64,000 nt of DNA from an uncultured Clostridia bacterium (GTDB lineage: Bacteria > Bacillota > Clostridia > UBA1381 > UBA9506), in assembly GCA_934438075.1 (NCBI GenBank), contig CAKSBF010000009.1, positions 38,237-102,236 of the forward strand, given 5' to 3'. Shown here piece after piece: positions 34,115 through 43,633 of this stretch (its first letter is position 1; each line of letters starts with the position of its first letter). A program made the translations under genes and the position numbers. The notes below the pieces were generated by a model, which was not told the DNA's origin, did no database searches, and saw only the letters and a program-made list of their open reading frames with translations.

Positions 34115-36547
34115 ATGAAAAAAAGATTGGTTTCCATGGCGGCAGTGCTGATGCTGCTGCTCACGGTTGTGAGTGCGCCGGTTCATGCGGTGAAAAGATG
34201 GAGCATAACATCAGCTTCGAAAATCAGTTCCGGGGTTGGCGGAACACAGACTGCCTCGAATCCTACAGCTTATCTGTTTCGACCGGTAAAATCGGATGGT
34301 ACGGTTTCGGTTGAGGAGTTTTCGCTGTTGGATGACTCTGATCCGGATAATAGCGGATTTTTTGTTCTGGCAGCCAAAGAGTATGGCTTAGAGCCATGGT
34401 ATAAAGTACAGAACGCTGATACAACAAAAATGAATCCGGGCGATGCAAACTGCGTTATGTACTATTTAAATACGACGCTGTTAAACAATACGGAAGGGTA
34501 TACTTTTGACGACGGCGTGAAGAAGCATTTAAAAGAAGTCAGCTGGAAGACAGAGGACAGAGTAGATGAGTATGAGTATTTTGATGCGAAGCTGTCGTTG
34601 CTGTCCGTTGAGGAATATGTAAAATATTATACAAAATTTGGATATAGAATGCTTAATTACAACAATAATCTGGATTACTACGGATTTTGGAAGTTAAGAA
34701 CGCCGGGCGGCAGCGGCTGGAATTTAATCGGTATTAACGGCAACACCGGATATTTTGAACCGCTAAGTTGGGGTGAGCAAGGATTATATCGTGTCCGTCC
34801 GTGTTTCTGGCTGGATAAGGACTACTTTAAAACGCAAAAGATTGATTTGGCTTCGGCAGGCTCCGAGGTAAAAGAGATGCTCAAACGGGTATACACACGC
34901 GAAGATTTGGAAGGCGCAGGTTATACGAAGTATGAACTTGATGAGCTGTTCCCGTCTGCAGCAGAAACGATTACGTCGGTTTCGATTTCGGGAGACCCGA
35001 GACCGGGAAGAACGCTGACGGCTGATGTTATTACCGAATCAGGTGAACCGGGACACTATTCCTACGAATGGCAGACAGCGGACGCTGCTGACGGTGTATA
35101 CACAAAGGTAAGCGCTGATGCAGCATGGGTTGTTACCAATGCCTGCGCAGAAAACTATGTTAAAGTGAATGTCACAGCAAATGGTACGGACAGCAACAGT
35201 AAGGAATCCGCTCCGGTTTTGATTGGCAAAACCTTGATGAAAGCCGGCGATGGAACCCCGCTGCCGACGGGACAGAAAACAGTTGATCCGGATGCATATA
35301 AGTTCTATCCGGCAAACGGCGAACATGGTTTTTCTTTGCTTGACACTGATAGCGAAGGAAATATGTTTATTCTGGCGGGCATTTCATACGGCAAAAGAGC
35401 AAATGATAAAGTAAAGATGAACATTACGGATACCGCATCGGTAGCAAACTATCTGAATGCGACCGTGCTGAACGGTGAAACTGATCCGAAGTTTGACGAA
35501 GGTATGAAGGCGCATTTGATAGACTATACATGGCTGTCTGATATGAAGGACGGCGATGATTATGAACATACTGCAAAGCTTGCACTGTTGTCGGTGGAAG
35601 AATATTTCCAGTATGCAGATAAGTTTGGCTATCGGATTGGCGGATATGAACAATCATACTGGTGGACGCGTTCTTTTTCGGGCGGCGGAAATCGTTTGGC
35701 AGTTAACGGAGTCACCGGAAAATTTTATACAGAAATCGGAAGCTTAGATGTTCGGCCCTGTTTCTGGCTGGACAGAGACTATTTCAAGAAAAATAAAATT
35801 AATCTTGATATATCGGGCAGCGAAGTGTTAAAAGCAATTCGTGTAACCTATCCAAGAACAGAAATGGAAGAAACGAAACTCTACGAGAAAGCAGAACTCG
35901 ACAAGATTTACGTAACCGGCGAGATTACAACGGCAACCAATGTAAAAATCCAGGGAGCGGCGGCAGTTGGACAGACCCTGCGCGGCAGCTATGTTTATTC
36001 CAGCAGCAGTTCCGCACCGGAAACCGGCACGGTTTATGCGTGGTACATTTCGGAGGATGGCACGACCTGGACGAAGATTGATGGTGCAGACAGCAAGGAG
36101 TATGTTGTAAAAGCGGAAGATTTCGGAAAAATGATTAAATTTGGTGTTACGGTACGCAGCAGTGACGGCGCTCTGACCGATGAGGTTTTATCCGACGCAA
36201 CGGCAGCTATTGCTGAGCAGAAACCTTTGACCGTAAACTTTAAGGAACTTCGCGATCCGAACGGAGAAGTCGTTACAACGCTTCCGGGTCAAACCTCGCT
36301 CACAGCGGCATTTACGGCCACCAATATCAGCGGTGAGACGAAAAACATATCGTTGATTCTTGCGCTTTACACAAGTTCCAACCAGATGCTGAAATGCAGC
36401 GTGGAAAGCGTGGCAGCAGCGGTAAATACGAATGAATATACCGTCAGCCTGTCCGGTTTGGAGATTAAGGAAGGTTATATCGTGAGGGCTATGGCGTTGA
36501 ATGATATGAAAAATATTCAGCCCCTCTGCGGTTATGAAACAAACTAA
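34115..36547 (+). CDS. Secreted repeat protein with DUF6273-like and Ig-like domains
   Basis: An 810-residue exported protein with a signal peptide (1-26). Two copies of a module of about 220 residues (about 45-265 and 385-590) each end in a VRPCFWLD motif and contain KLSLLSVEEY and KFGYR; they resemble the DUF6273 family. Each module is followed by a beta-sandwich of about 80 residues (about 285-370 and 605-695) with WQTAD or WYISEDG centres, and a last beta domain closes the protein. There is no SLH or LPXTG anchor. It belongs to the operon (62 bp gap, AAAGGAG site). A carbohydrate-binding or scaffold role is inferred. Confidence 0.75.
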   Translation: MKKRLVSMAAVLMLLLTVVSAPVHAVKRWSITSASKISSGVGGTQTASNPTAYLFRPVKSDGTVSVEEFSLLDDSDPDNSGFFVLAAKEYGLEPWYKVQNADTTKMNPGDANCVMYYLNTTLLNNTEGYTFDDGVKKHLKEVSWKTEDRVDEYEYFDAKLSLLSVEEYVKYYTKFGYRMLNYNNNLDYYGFWKLRTPGGSGWNLIGINGNTGYFEPLSWGEQGLYRVRPCFWLDKDYFKTQKIDLASAGSEVKEMLKRVYTREDLEGAGYTKYELDELFPSAAETITSVSISGDPRPGRTLTADVITESGEPGHYSYEWQTADAADGVYTKVSADAAWVVTNACAENYVKVNVTANGTDSNSKESAPVLIGKTLMKAGDGTPLPTGQKTVDPDAYKFYPANGEHGFSLLDTDSEGNMFILAGISYGKRANDKVKMNITDTASVANYLNATVLNGETDPKFDEGMKAHLIDYTWLSDMKDGDDYEHTAKLALLSVEEYFQYADKFGYRIGGYEQSYWWTRSFSGGGNRLAVNGVTGKFYTEIGSLDVRPCFWLDRDYFKKNKINLDISGSEVLKAIRVTYPRTEMEETKLYEKAELDKIYVTGEITTATNVKIQGAAAVGQTLRGSYVYSSSSSAPETGTVYAWYISEDGTTWTKIDGADSKEYVVKAEDFGKMIKFGVTVRSSDGALTDEVLSDATAAIAEQKPLTVNFKELRDPNGEVVTTLPGQTSLTAAFTATNISGETKNISLILALYTSSNQMLKCSVESVAAAVNTNEYTVSLSGLEIKEGYIVRAMALNDMKNIQPLCGYETN

Positions 36548-36645
36548 GCAAATGGTGGTACGGACACAGAATGGATAGAAACCGTATAGACTATAACATT
36601 GAAGCGAATACGTTTGTATCTATTTTACAGAGAGGAATCAAAGAT

Positions 36646-39600
36646 ATGAATACATATAGAACAGCAAAGAAGATATCGGCGCTTCTTTTGTCATTTATGA
36701 TTCTTGCACTGGCCCTTCCGAGTTTATCAATAAGCTATGCGGCACAGGAGGTTTCGCTGACGGTAACGGAGGATTCCGTCAGCGGACAATGCCGCCTCAG
36801 CGGAAGACTTGCGGATGATAACCGTGTATATTCCGTTAAGGTATATAAAGTTGGTGAAGAGGACAAGGTGCAGTATTTAGGTTATGGCAAGGTAGGTAAA
36901 AATGGAAGAATAAGCCACAATTTTTATCTGCCGGAGGATGCGGCAAGCGGTACATATATTACTGATGTCGGCGGTGACGCCATGGAAGTACCGAAATATA
37001 CGAACTTTACCCATACCAAAACGACTCCGGCCGAGACTGCGGCGCTGGTTGAGCCGGACGGAGGCAGTGTTTTGTATGAGGATGATCTCAGCGGTTTCGG
37101 TTTATATTGCTACCATACGGGATCAGAGGCAAACTTTGAAGCGGTGTTCAGCGAAAACGGCACGGAGATTTGCAGAGTTAATTTTACAGCAAATCCGGAC
37201 GAAAGGACCGTAAAACCAATAACACTGAGCGGCTTGGAGAAGGGAATACATAAGCTGGATTATGTCATTAACAGAGACGGCACAAAGTTGGCTTCCGGAA
37301 CAAAAACTGTTGCCGTAATTGAGCGCTATAGCGATAATTATCGTGAGTCCGACGCCTCCTATGGTGTACACGTTTCTTTTGTTCGCCGCACAGCGGAAAA
37401 TGAAAAAGAGCTGGATTTGCTGCATAAGGCAGGTATCAGCAAAATAAGAAACGGCAATATTTTGGGATGGTCGAAGGTAGAAAAGGTACCGGGTGTTTAT
37501 GATATTGCAGGAGAAACACAATTCTTTATTAATAAATTGGAAGAAGATAATTTTACGCTTCTCATTGGCTGCGCTTTCGGTAATGCGCTGTACGGAGAAA
37601 ATGATTTGAACGGTCCCGAAAACAAGGAGCAGGTGGACGCTTTCGGGCGCTACGTTCAAGAGCTTTTAAAAGCGCTTCCGCAGATTAAAGTTGTTGAGAT
37701 ATGGAACGAGCCTGACAATGCAACGCAATTCTGGGGAAAACCGGACAAATATGCCGTGGAATATGCGGCATTGGTAAAGGGTGCGGCTATGGCGGCACGC
37801 GAGGTACGCGATGACATAACCATTTTGGGCGGTGTTGTCAGTTCTTCGGTCGGCGGCAGCAACAACGTTTATATTAAAAGATTTATTGAACAGCAAATCC
37901 GTCCGTATGTAGATGGTTTTTCTTACCATCCGTATGTGAATCAGAAGAGTATTGACTGGTCGTATAACGGTTCGTGGGCAGATTCTTTTACTGAGCCGGT
38001 AAAGGAGACGGGCGGCTGGCTTGACTATTATAATTCCGAGATGGGTTACGCAATCGGAACACACAATGAAAGCTATGGCGGCGTGAATTATGTTTACAGT
38101 GTCGATCCGAAAAAGCAGGCAGAATATTTGGTGAAGCTCTATGCTTACAATGCTCAGATGGATGTAAAGGAGACCTATTGGTATAACGGCAGAAATGTTG
38201 GTACTAATACAGGATATTTAGAAGATATGTTCGGGTTGATGGAAAAGGATTTCACACCGAAACCGGCATATGCGGCGTTGAGCCAGCTGAGCTGCCGCTT
38301 AAACGGAGGAAGATATATCGGTCCGGTTTCCTTTGGAAATGGCATTGAAGGAAGTCTGTTTCATGTGAACGGTGAATTGACTGCTGTAGCATGGGTACCT
38401 GAAAAGAGAGATTTGTCCAAGCCGTCAGAGGGCTGCATTGACAGCAGCGTTACGGCAAACTATACTTTTGACAATGCGGACTTCGTGCTGAGAGATATGT
38501 ATGGCAACGAGCAGACGCACGGCAAAACCGTAACCTTTACTACGAGTCCGGTTTATCTGAGCGGGCTCGGCAAGAATGAGGCTGCCAAGGCAGTCGCCGC
38601 CGCAATATCAGAACTTGGCGGTAAATATGGTGTAACGGGCGGTATAAATGCGATAGGCAGCTTTGACTGGGCAAGCGCAACTGCGAGCAGTGCGGCAGAA
38701 TATATCGGCAAGATATACAAGCAGGCGTCAAACTGGATTGGCGGCAGCGGTTCAGACTTTACGAACCGTATGAAGCAAGCAGAAGGTTTCAGCAAGATTG
38801 CAGAATGTGCCGCAGCATATTATTCTTATTTATATGAAGGCACGGCAAACGTGTCTGACGCGGAGCTGACTGCAGCAAAACAAGCGCGCGATGCAAAGCT
38901 TGGCGGGCAGCCGGCAGAGGCGATGACATTCACAAGTAAAATGCTTCGTAAGGCAGATAATTATTATAAACGGGCTGCCGAAATTTTAGGCGGCGGGGCG
39001 GCTGTAGCGCAAAACGGTTTTGCCGCAGCTGACATGCTCGTATCAAACGGTCTGGTAAGCATGGCAAATGCAGTTGTGAAGCAGGAAAACCCCGATCCGT
39101 CCTATGGTATTTTGGTTTATACTAACCCAACCTATCCGACAGTGGCGCAGTATAGTAAAGACGGTTTTCAGATTACGGTTGATAACCGCAGCGGAAAGAC
39201 TCTTGATGGTAAGCTTGTCATAAAGGATGCAAACGGTATCGCGGTCAGCGCAGAGCAGACGATTAGTCTTGCAGACGGAAGATCAGCGGAAAAGCATGTC
39301 GTACTGTCTGCTGACTCCAATACGGCGCTCGGCATTAACGGCTACACGATTGAAATTACCAGCGGTGGTGAAAGCTTTACGGCGAAAACTTTTTATGCAA
39401 CCATTACCGAAGGAAGTGAAGGACCGGGCGAAGATGAAGAGGAGCCGAAGGAATGCAGCAAGTGTTTTGTTGAGCGTGATATTTTGTCGGACAGCTACAC
39501 CATTCATCGAGAAGATCACGAGGGAGAGCTGTTTAGTGTTAAAATGTCAAATGCGGGCGGAGATAATGTGCATCTTTCGTTTGCGACAGGCAAGAGTTAT

Positions 39601-41004
39601 ACTTATCAGTTGAGTCCCGATGTTGCAAATGGCTCGGATTATACCGTAACGCTGGGCAGTCCGAGTGAATCGCAGGCGGAAAAAATCAGCGGAATTGCTG
39701 TATATTCTGCGGGGGCAAAGCTTTCGGTACTTAACGAAATTAACCGTGCAGAAAATGAAACAGCGGTGGAGAACCTTCTAAAGACAAATGCTGATGTTTT
39801 AGAGCTGAACCGTCATCCGGTTTATAATGCAGGTGAAAAAGAACTTTCCGCTTTAAATGACGAGGAATGGAAAGCGATTGCAAAGACGGTATGCGGTGCA
39901 GCAAGCTATGAAAGTTTAAAAGATTTTTATGAGGTTTATTATTTTGCGAAAGCTTTAATCTTGTTAAACCGTGCGGCAAATGCGCAGGAGGCTTTAAAAG
40001 TTGGCGAGATTTATGATGCATATCTTGACTTCAGCGCGGAAAAAGGCTATAAGCTGGTTTCCGGGTTTGTGAATAAGGTATATCCGTATTATGCCGGAAA
40101 AGGTAAGATTACGGAAGAGTCCGCGAAAGCTGCATTTGGTGAGTATGCATTTTTATGTGCGGTTTCCAATGCGGAAAATTATCAGCAGATAGTAGATGCC
40201 TTTGCAGACTACAGCGACTTGGTAACTTTTGATTTGACAACCTGGAATAAATCCGTGCAGAGCTTAACGGCTCAAGCTCTGCTTGGTAAAAATTATGCAA
40301 CCATGACGGAACTGGAGCTTGCCATAGAAAATGCTTATAAGGAACAGCAAAAAGATACAAAGAAGGATCATTCAAGCGGAGGCGGAAGCGGAAAAGGGAA
40401 TTATCCCGGGTCTTCAGCAGAAACGGTTAACGGTTCGGGTGAGGATGGAAAACAGACGCTTTACCGTGATATGAATGAAACACATTGGGCTTATGATACC
40501 GTAAGATATTTGACGGAAAAGAAGGTAGTTAACGGGGATGAAGCAGGAAACTTTAACCCGGAAAATGCGGTTACACGTGCGGAGTTTGCGAAAATGATTG
40601 TTTCAGGTTTCGGTTTGTATCATGCATCGGCAACTTGTGATTTTGCAGACATCCCACAGGGCCACTGGGCATATCCATATATAGCATCTCTTGCTGAAAA
40701 GGGTGTTATTAACGGAATTGACGAGAATTTCTTTGGCGGAGATATGCTTATCAGCCGTCAGGATATGGCGGTCATGCTTGCACGGATATCGAGTATCTTT
40801 TCTGATGAGGGCAACCTGACCTTTGATGACAGCTCGGATATTGCTGATTATGCAGCGGCTGCAGTTGCTTCTCTTTCCTCACTGGGCATCATCAAGGGGT
40901 ATGAGAACAACACGTATTGTCCGCGCGGAAACGCTACAAGAGCAGAAGCGGCAACCGTGATATCACGGAGCATGAAACTATTTATAGGAGGAACAACGCA
41001 ATGA
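36646..41004 (+). CDS. Giant SLH-anchored clan GH-A glycosidase
   Basis: A 1452-residue exported protein. Signal peptide (about 1-33), beta-rich N-terminal modules, a TIM barrel of clan GH-A (about 235-550) with Glu355 in EIWNEPDN as acid/base and Glu465 in YYNSEMGYA as likely nucleophile, a helical region, a beta-sandwich, a charged linker (Glu/Pro-rich near 955), a helical repeat segment, and three SLH repeats (about 1275-1450). The ATG at 36646 follows AGAGGAA and begins the signal peptide; the longer frame would bury it. It is thus a wall-bound enzyme attacking a polymer outside the cell. Stop and next start overlap as ATGA. Closest recognisable relation is GH39. Confidence 0.85.
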   Translation: MNTYRTAKKISALLLSFMILALALPSLSISYAAQEVSLTVTEDSVSGQCRLSGRLADDNRVYSVKVYKVGEEDKVQYLGYGKVGKNGRISHNFYLPEDAASGTYITDVGGDAMEVPKYTNFTHTKTTPAETAALVEPDGGSVLYEDDLSGFGLYCYHTGSEANFEAVFSENGTEICRVNFTANPDERTVKPITLSGLEKGIHKLDYVINRDGTKLASGTKTVAVIERYSDNYRESDASYGVHVSFVRRTAENEKELDLLHKAGISKIRNGNILGWSKVEKVPGVYDIAGETQFFINKLEEDNFTLLIGCAFGNALYGENDLNGPENKEQVDAFGRYVQELLKALPQIKVVEIWNEPDNATQFWGKPDKYAVEYAALVKGAAMAAREVRDDITILGGVVSSSVGGSNNVYIKRFIEQQIRPYVDGFSYHPYVNQKSIDWSYNGSWADSFTEPVKETGGWLDYYNSEMGYAIGTHNESYGGVNYVYSVDPKKQAEYLVKLYAYNAQMDVKETYWYNGRNVGTNTGYLEDMFGLMEKDFTPKPAYAALSQLSCRLNGGRYIGPVSFGNGIEGSLFHVNGELTAVAWVPEKRDLSKPSEGCIDSSVTANYTFDNADFVLRDMYGNEQTHGKTVTFTTSPVYLSGLGKNEAAKAVAAAISELGGKYGVTGGINAIGSFDWASATASSAAEYIGKIYKQASNWIGGSGSDFTNRMKQAEGFSKIAECAAAYYSYLYEGTANVSDAELTAAKQARDAKLGGQPAEAMTFTSKMLRKADNYYKRAAEILGGGAAVAQNGFAAADMLVSNGLVSMANAVVKQENPDPSYGILVYTNPTYPTVAQYSKDGFQITVDNRSGKTLDGKLVIKDANGIAVSAEQTISLADGRSAEKHVVLSADSNTALGINGYTIEITSGGESFTAKTFYATITEGSEGPGEDEEEPKECSKCFVERDILSDSYTIHREDHEGELFSVKMSNAGGDNVHLSFATGKSYTYQLSPDVANGSDYTVTLGSPSESQAEKISGIAVYSAGAKLSVLNEINRAENETAVENLLKTNADVLELNRHPVYNAGEKELSALNDEEWKAIAKTVCGAASYESLKDFYEVYYFAKALILLNRAANAQEALKVGEIYDAYLDFSAEKGYKLVSGFVNKVYPYYAGKGKITEESAKAAFGEYAFLCAVSNAENYQQIVDAFADYSDLVTFDLTTWNKSVQSLTAQALLGKNYATMTELELAIENAYKEQQKDTKKDHSSGGGSGKGNYPGSSAETVNGSGEDGKQTLYRDMNETHWAYDTVRYLTEKKVVNGDEAGNFNPENAVTRAEFAKMIVSGFGLYHASATCDFADIPQGHWAYPYIASLAEKGVINGIDENFFGGDMLISRQDMAVMLARISSIFSDEGNLTFDDSSDIADYAAAAVASLSSLGIIKGYENNTYCPRGNATRAEAATVISRSMKLFIGGTTQ

Positions 41005-43610
41005 AAAGACTGTTATCATTGTTATTGACCATTGGTATCTTGAGTACTGTTTGCGGAGGTACAACTGTATTTGCGGCAGACATACAGTACGAAAGCAATG
41101 ACGTGACAGTGCTTTCCGAGCTTGAAATAGTCGGTATATCCGAAGCAGAAACCGTAAGCCGCGCAGCTTTTGTAAGCTACGCGGCAGAGGCTCTGCTCCC
41201 TGAGTTATCTCTGACCGGTGAAAAGCTTCCGTTTGTGGATTTACCGCTGGACAGTGCGGAATACAACAATATATTGGATGCCTACGCACTTGGTATAGTG
41301 AAGGGAAACGAAGGCATGTTCTACCCGAACGAGCCTATTTCGGAGATGGAAGCGATTACCATGCTTCTGCGCGCTTTAGGTTATGAGCGCGTTGCGGTGG
41401 ATAAGGGCGGATATCCGAACGGCTATCTTGCTTGTGCACGAGCCATCGGGCTGCTTCGCGGTGTTTCCGATACAAGTGCAAGCTTAAGTTCGGCAAGGGC
41501 TGCAGCGCTCATTCGAAAAGCGCTTGAAGCAGAAATGCTTGAAACAAAGAGTTATAGTGATAAGGGTGTATCATATAAAAATGAGGGCGATACGGTACTG
41601 TATGCAAAATATGGTATCATTAAGGAAACCGGCATTGTAAATGCTTACGGCAAAAGCGCTTTAATGAGGGAGTATGAAACCGTTGACGGCTATGTTAATA
41701 TCGGCGGAACTAGATATGAAAGCAGGATCAACCTTTTTCCGTACCTGGGTTATCGGGTAGAATATTATTACAACGAGGACGACAATGTGGTTTTGACAGC
41801 ATATCCTTATAAAACCGAGGTGACGGCGATCACCGCTGACCAAGAACCAAAGCTGAACGGAAAAACGCTTTCTTATCTGGAAAATGACAAAAAGACTACG
41901 GTTAATTTATCCAATAATGTTTCTGTGGTGTACAATGGAAAGTGCAAAGCAGATTATAAACCGGAAAATTTTGATATTGAAAAGGGCAGTATTTCTTTGA
42001 TTGACAATGGCGGAAACGATACAGACGTTGTTATTATTAACGATTATACGAGTTATGTCGTTCAGCGGGTTGATTCCAAAGAACTGCTGCTAATTGAGAA
42101 AACGGAGCGGGACAGAAAGCTTGATATATCAAACGATTGCAGTATGGATGTTAAGACGGAGGACGGCGCTGCCGTGAGCGTGAAAGATATTCGGGAAAAC
42201 GATGTTCTTACCATTTGTATCAGTGAAGATGAAAAGGTAGTATACGGCTATCTGACAAGAAAAACTGTGCAGGGAGAGATTACTGCAAAAACGGAACTGG
42301 ACAGCGAGGTATGGGTTGAGATTTCCGGAGGTCAATATCGTGTGGACAATGCTTTGCTTGATAAAAAAGAATTGTCCGTTCGCGGTATGGGGAAATACTA
42401 TCTTGATCATTACGGCTTTATTGTATGGTATGATTCCCGTACAATGGCCGAAGATCTTGCTGTTGTGGTAAAGTCCGGCTTTAAAAAGACGTCTTTTGTT
42501 GGTAAAGTGCAGGTAAAACTGTTTTGCGGTGACGGAGTGATGCGGGAGGTTGAAACAGCCGATAAATTCACACTGGATGGTGTGAAATATGACAGCGTCT
42601 CAGCACTTCCGGCAGCACTAACGCCCGGAAATCTCATTCGTTATACGCTGGACGAGAACGAAAAATTGAAGTGGATTGACAGCGAGGTGATGAGCGCAAA
42701 GGAAAACAGCAGTTCACTCACTTTGATGGCACCGGAGGAAAATTCTTATTATCTGGAAGGCAGCTTCCAGGGACGGTATGTTCCTACGGATTTGACAACC
42801 ATTTTTAAGCTGCCTAATTTGGATCGCAGTGACATTAATGATTCGGACTTTAAAGTGGGAACGAGGGGCAATGTCGGACTAAACGGAGACGATACCTACG
42901 TTGTAAAGGGCTATACTTATGACGGAAAATTTGGAGTTCCCGACGTCATGGTAATCAGAGATGCCGCTGCCTCGGGAAATGTTTCCTGGAATTCTCCTTA
43001 TAACTTGGTAAAAGACATTAAGCAGATGTATGACAGCAATACCGGTGAAAACAGATGGATTATAACGTTGGTAATGAGCCAGGATGAGGAGGATTGCTAT
43101 ATTGAAGAATCTCTGCTGACGAAGAACGGCTACGGGACCAACGAAGATTATTCTTTGTCGGTAGGGGATATTGTGCAGTTAAGAAAGTCAAGCGCGGGCA
43201 GTTATAAAGAGGTCATAGCGATGGAAGTTGCCTGGGACTGTGAGAAGAAAACGCTGAACCCGTCCTCCAGACTGTATACTTCCGGGGGCTATACCGGATT
43301 TTATTCGGAAAGAGAATTGCAGTACGGTCAGGCATATTGGATCGGAAATGAAGTGATAGGCATGACACGAACGAACGGAATTACACCGGGCGTTCCGGGA
43401 AACGAAGCAACATCGGCCGATATCTATTACTTCAAGGCATATAAAAACAATATTTGGGTGGTAGATTCCCAGTTTAAAAACGATAGGAAGCGATATATTC
43501 GCAGAGGAGATTTCAGCGACATTAAGGATTATCAGCACTACAGCAATAATTCCGGTTTGATTTATTATGCAATGCGCGGAAGTCTCATGTTCCTTGTAGT
43601 ATATCAATAG
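41001..43610 (+). CDS. S-layer-like protein with N-terminal SLH domains
   Basis: An 869-residue exported protein: signal peptide (1-26), an N-terminal region of two to three SLH-type repeats (about 45-180; FVDLPLDSAEYNNILDAYAL, NEGMFYPNEPISEMEAI and similar), then about 680 residues of beta-rich sequence without a recognised domain. N-terminal SLH followed by a long beta region is typical of S-layer or outer surface structural proteins rather than enzymes. Translation is coupled to the preceding glycosidase (ATGA overlap, GGAGGA site), so the two may be made in similar amounts and work together at the wall. Confidence 0.72.
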   Translation: MKRLLSLLLTIGILSTVCGGTTVFAADIQYESNDVTVLSELEIVGISEAETVSRAAFVSYAAEALLPELSLTGEKLPFVDLPLDSAEYNNILDAYALGIVKGNEGMFYPNEPISEMEAITMLLRALGYERVAVDKGGYPNGYLACARAIGLLRGVSDTSASLSSARAAALIRKALEAEMLETKSYSDKGVSYKNEGDTVLYAKYGIIKETGIVNAYGKSALMREYETVDGYVNIGGTRYESRINLFPYLGYRVEYYYNEDDNVVLTAYPYKTEVTAITADQEPKLNGKTLSYLENDKKTTVNLSNNVSVVYNGKCKADYKPENFDIEKGSISLIDNGGNDTDVVIINDYTSYVVQRVDSKELLLIEKTERDRKLDISNDCSMDVKTEDGAAVSVKDIRENDVLTICISEDEKVVYGYLTRKTVQGEITAKTELDSEVWVEISGGQYRVDNALLDKKELSVRGMGKYYLDHYGFIVWYDSRTMAEDLAVVVKSGFKKTSFVGKVQVKLFCGDGVMREVETADKFTLDGVKYDSVSALPAALTPGNLIRYTLDENEKLKWIDSEVMSAKENSSSLTLMAPEENSYYLEGSFQGRYVPTDLTTIFKLPNLDRSDINDSDFKVGTRGNVGLNGDDTYVVKGYTYDGKFGVPDVMVIRDAAASGNVSWNSPYNLVKDIKQMYDSNTGENRWIITLVMSQDEEDCYIEESLLTKNGYGTNEDYSLSVGDIVQLRKSSAGSYKEVIAMEVAWDCEKKTLNPSSRLYTSGGYTGFYSERELQYGQAYWIGNEVIGMTRTNGITPGVPGNEATSADIYYFKAYKNNIWVVDSQFKNDRKRYIRRGDFSDIKDYQHYSNNSGLIYYAMRGSLMFLVVYQ

Positions 43611-43633
43611 TCGATGTGTTGGAGGAGAAGCCT

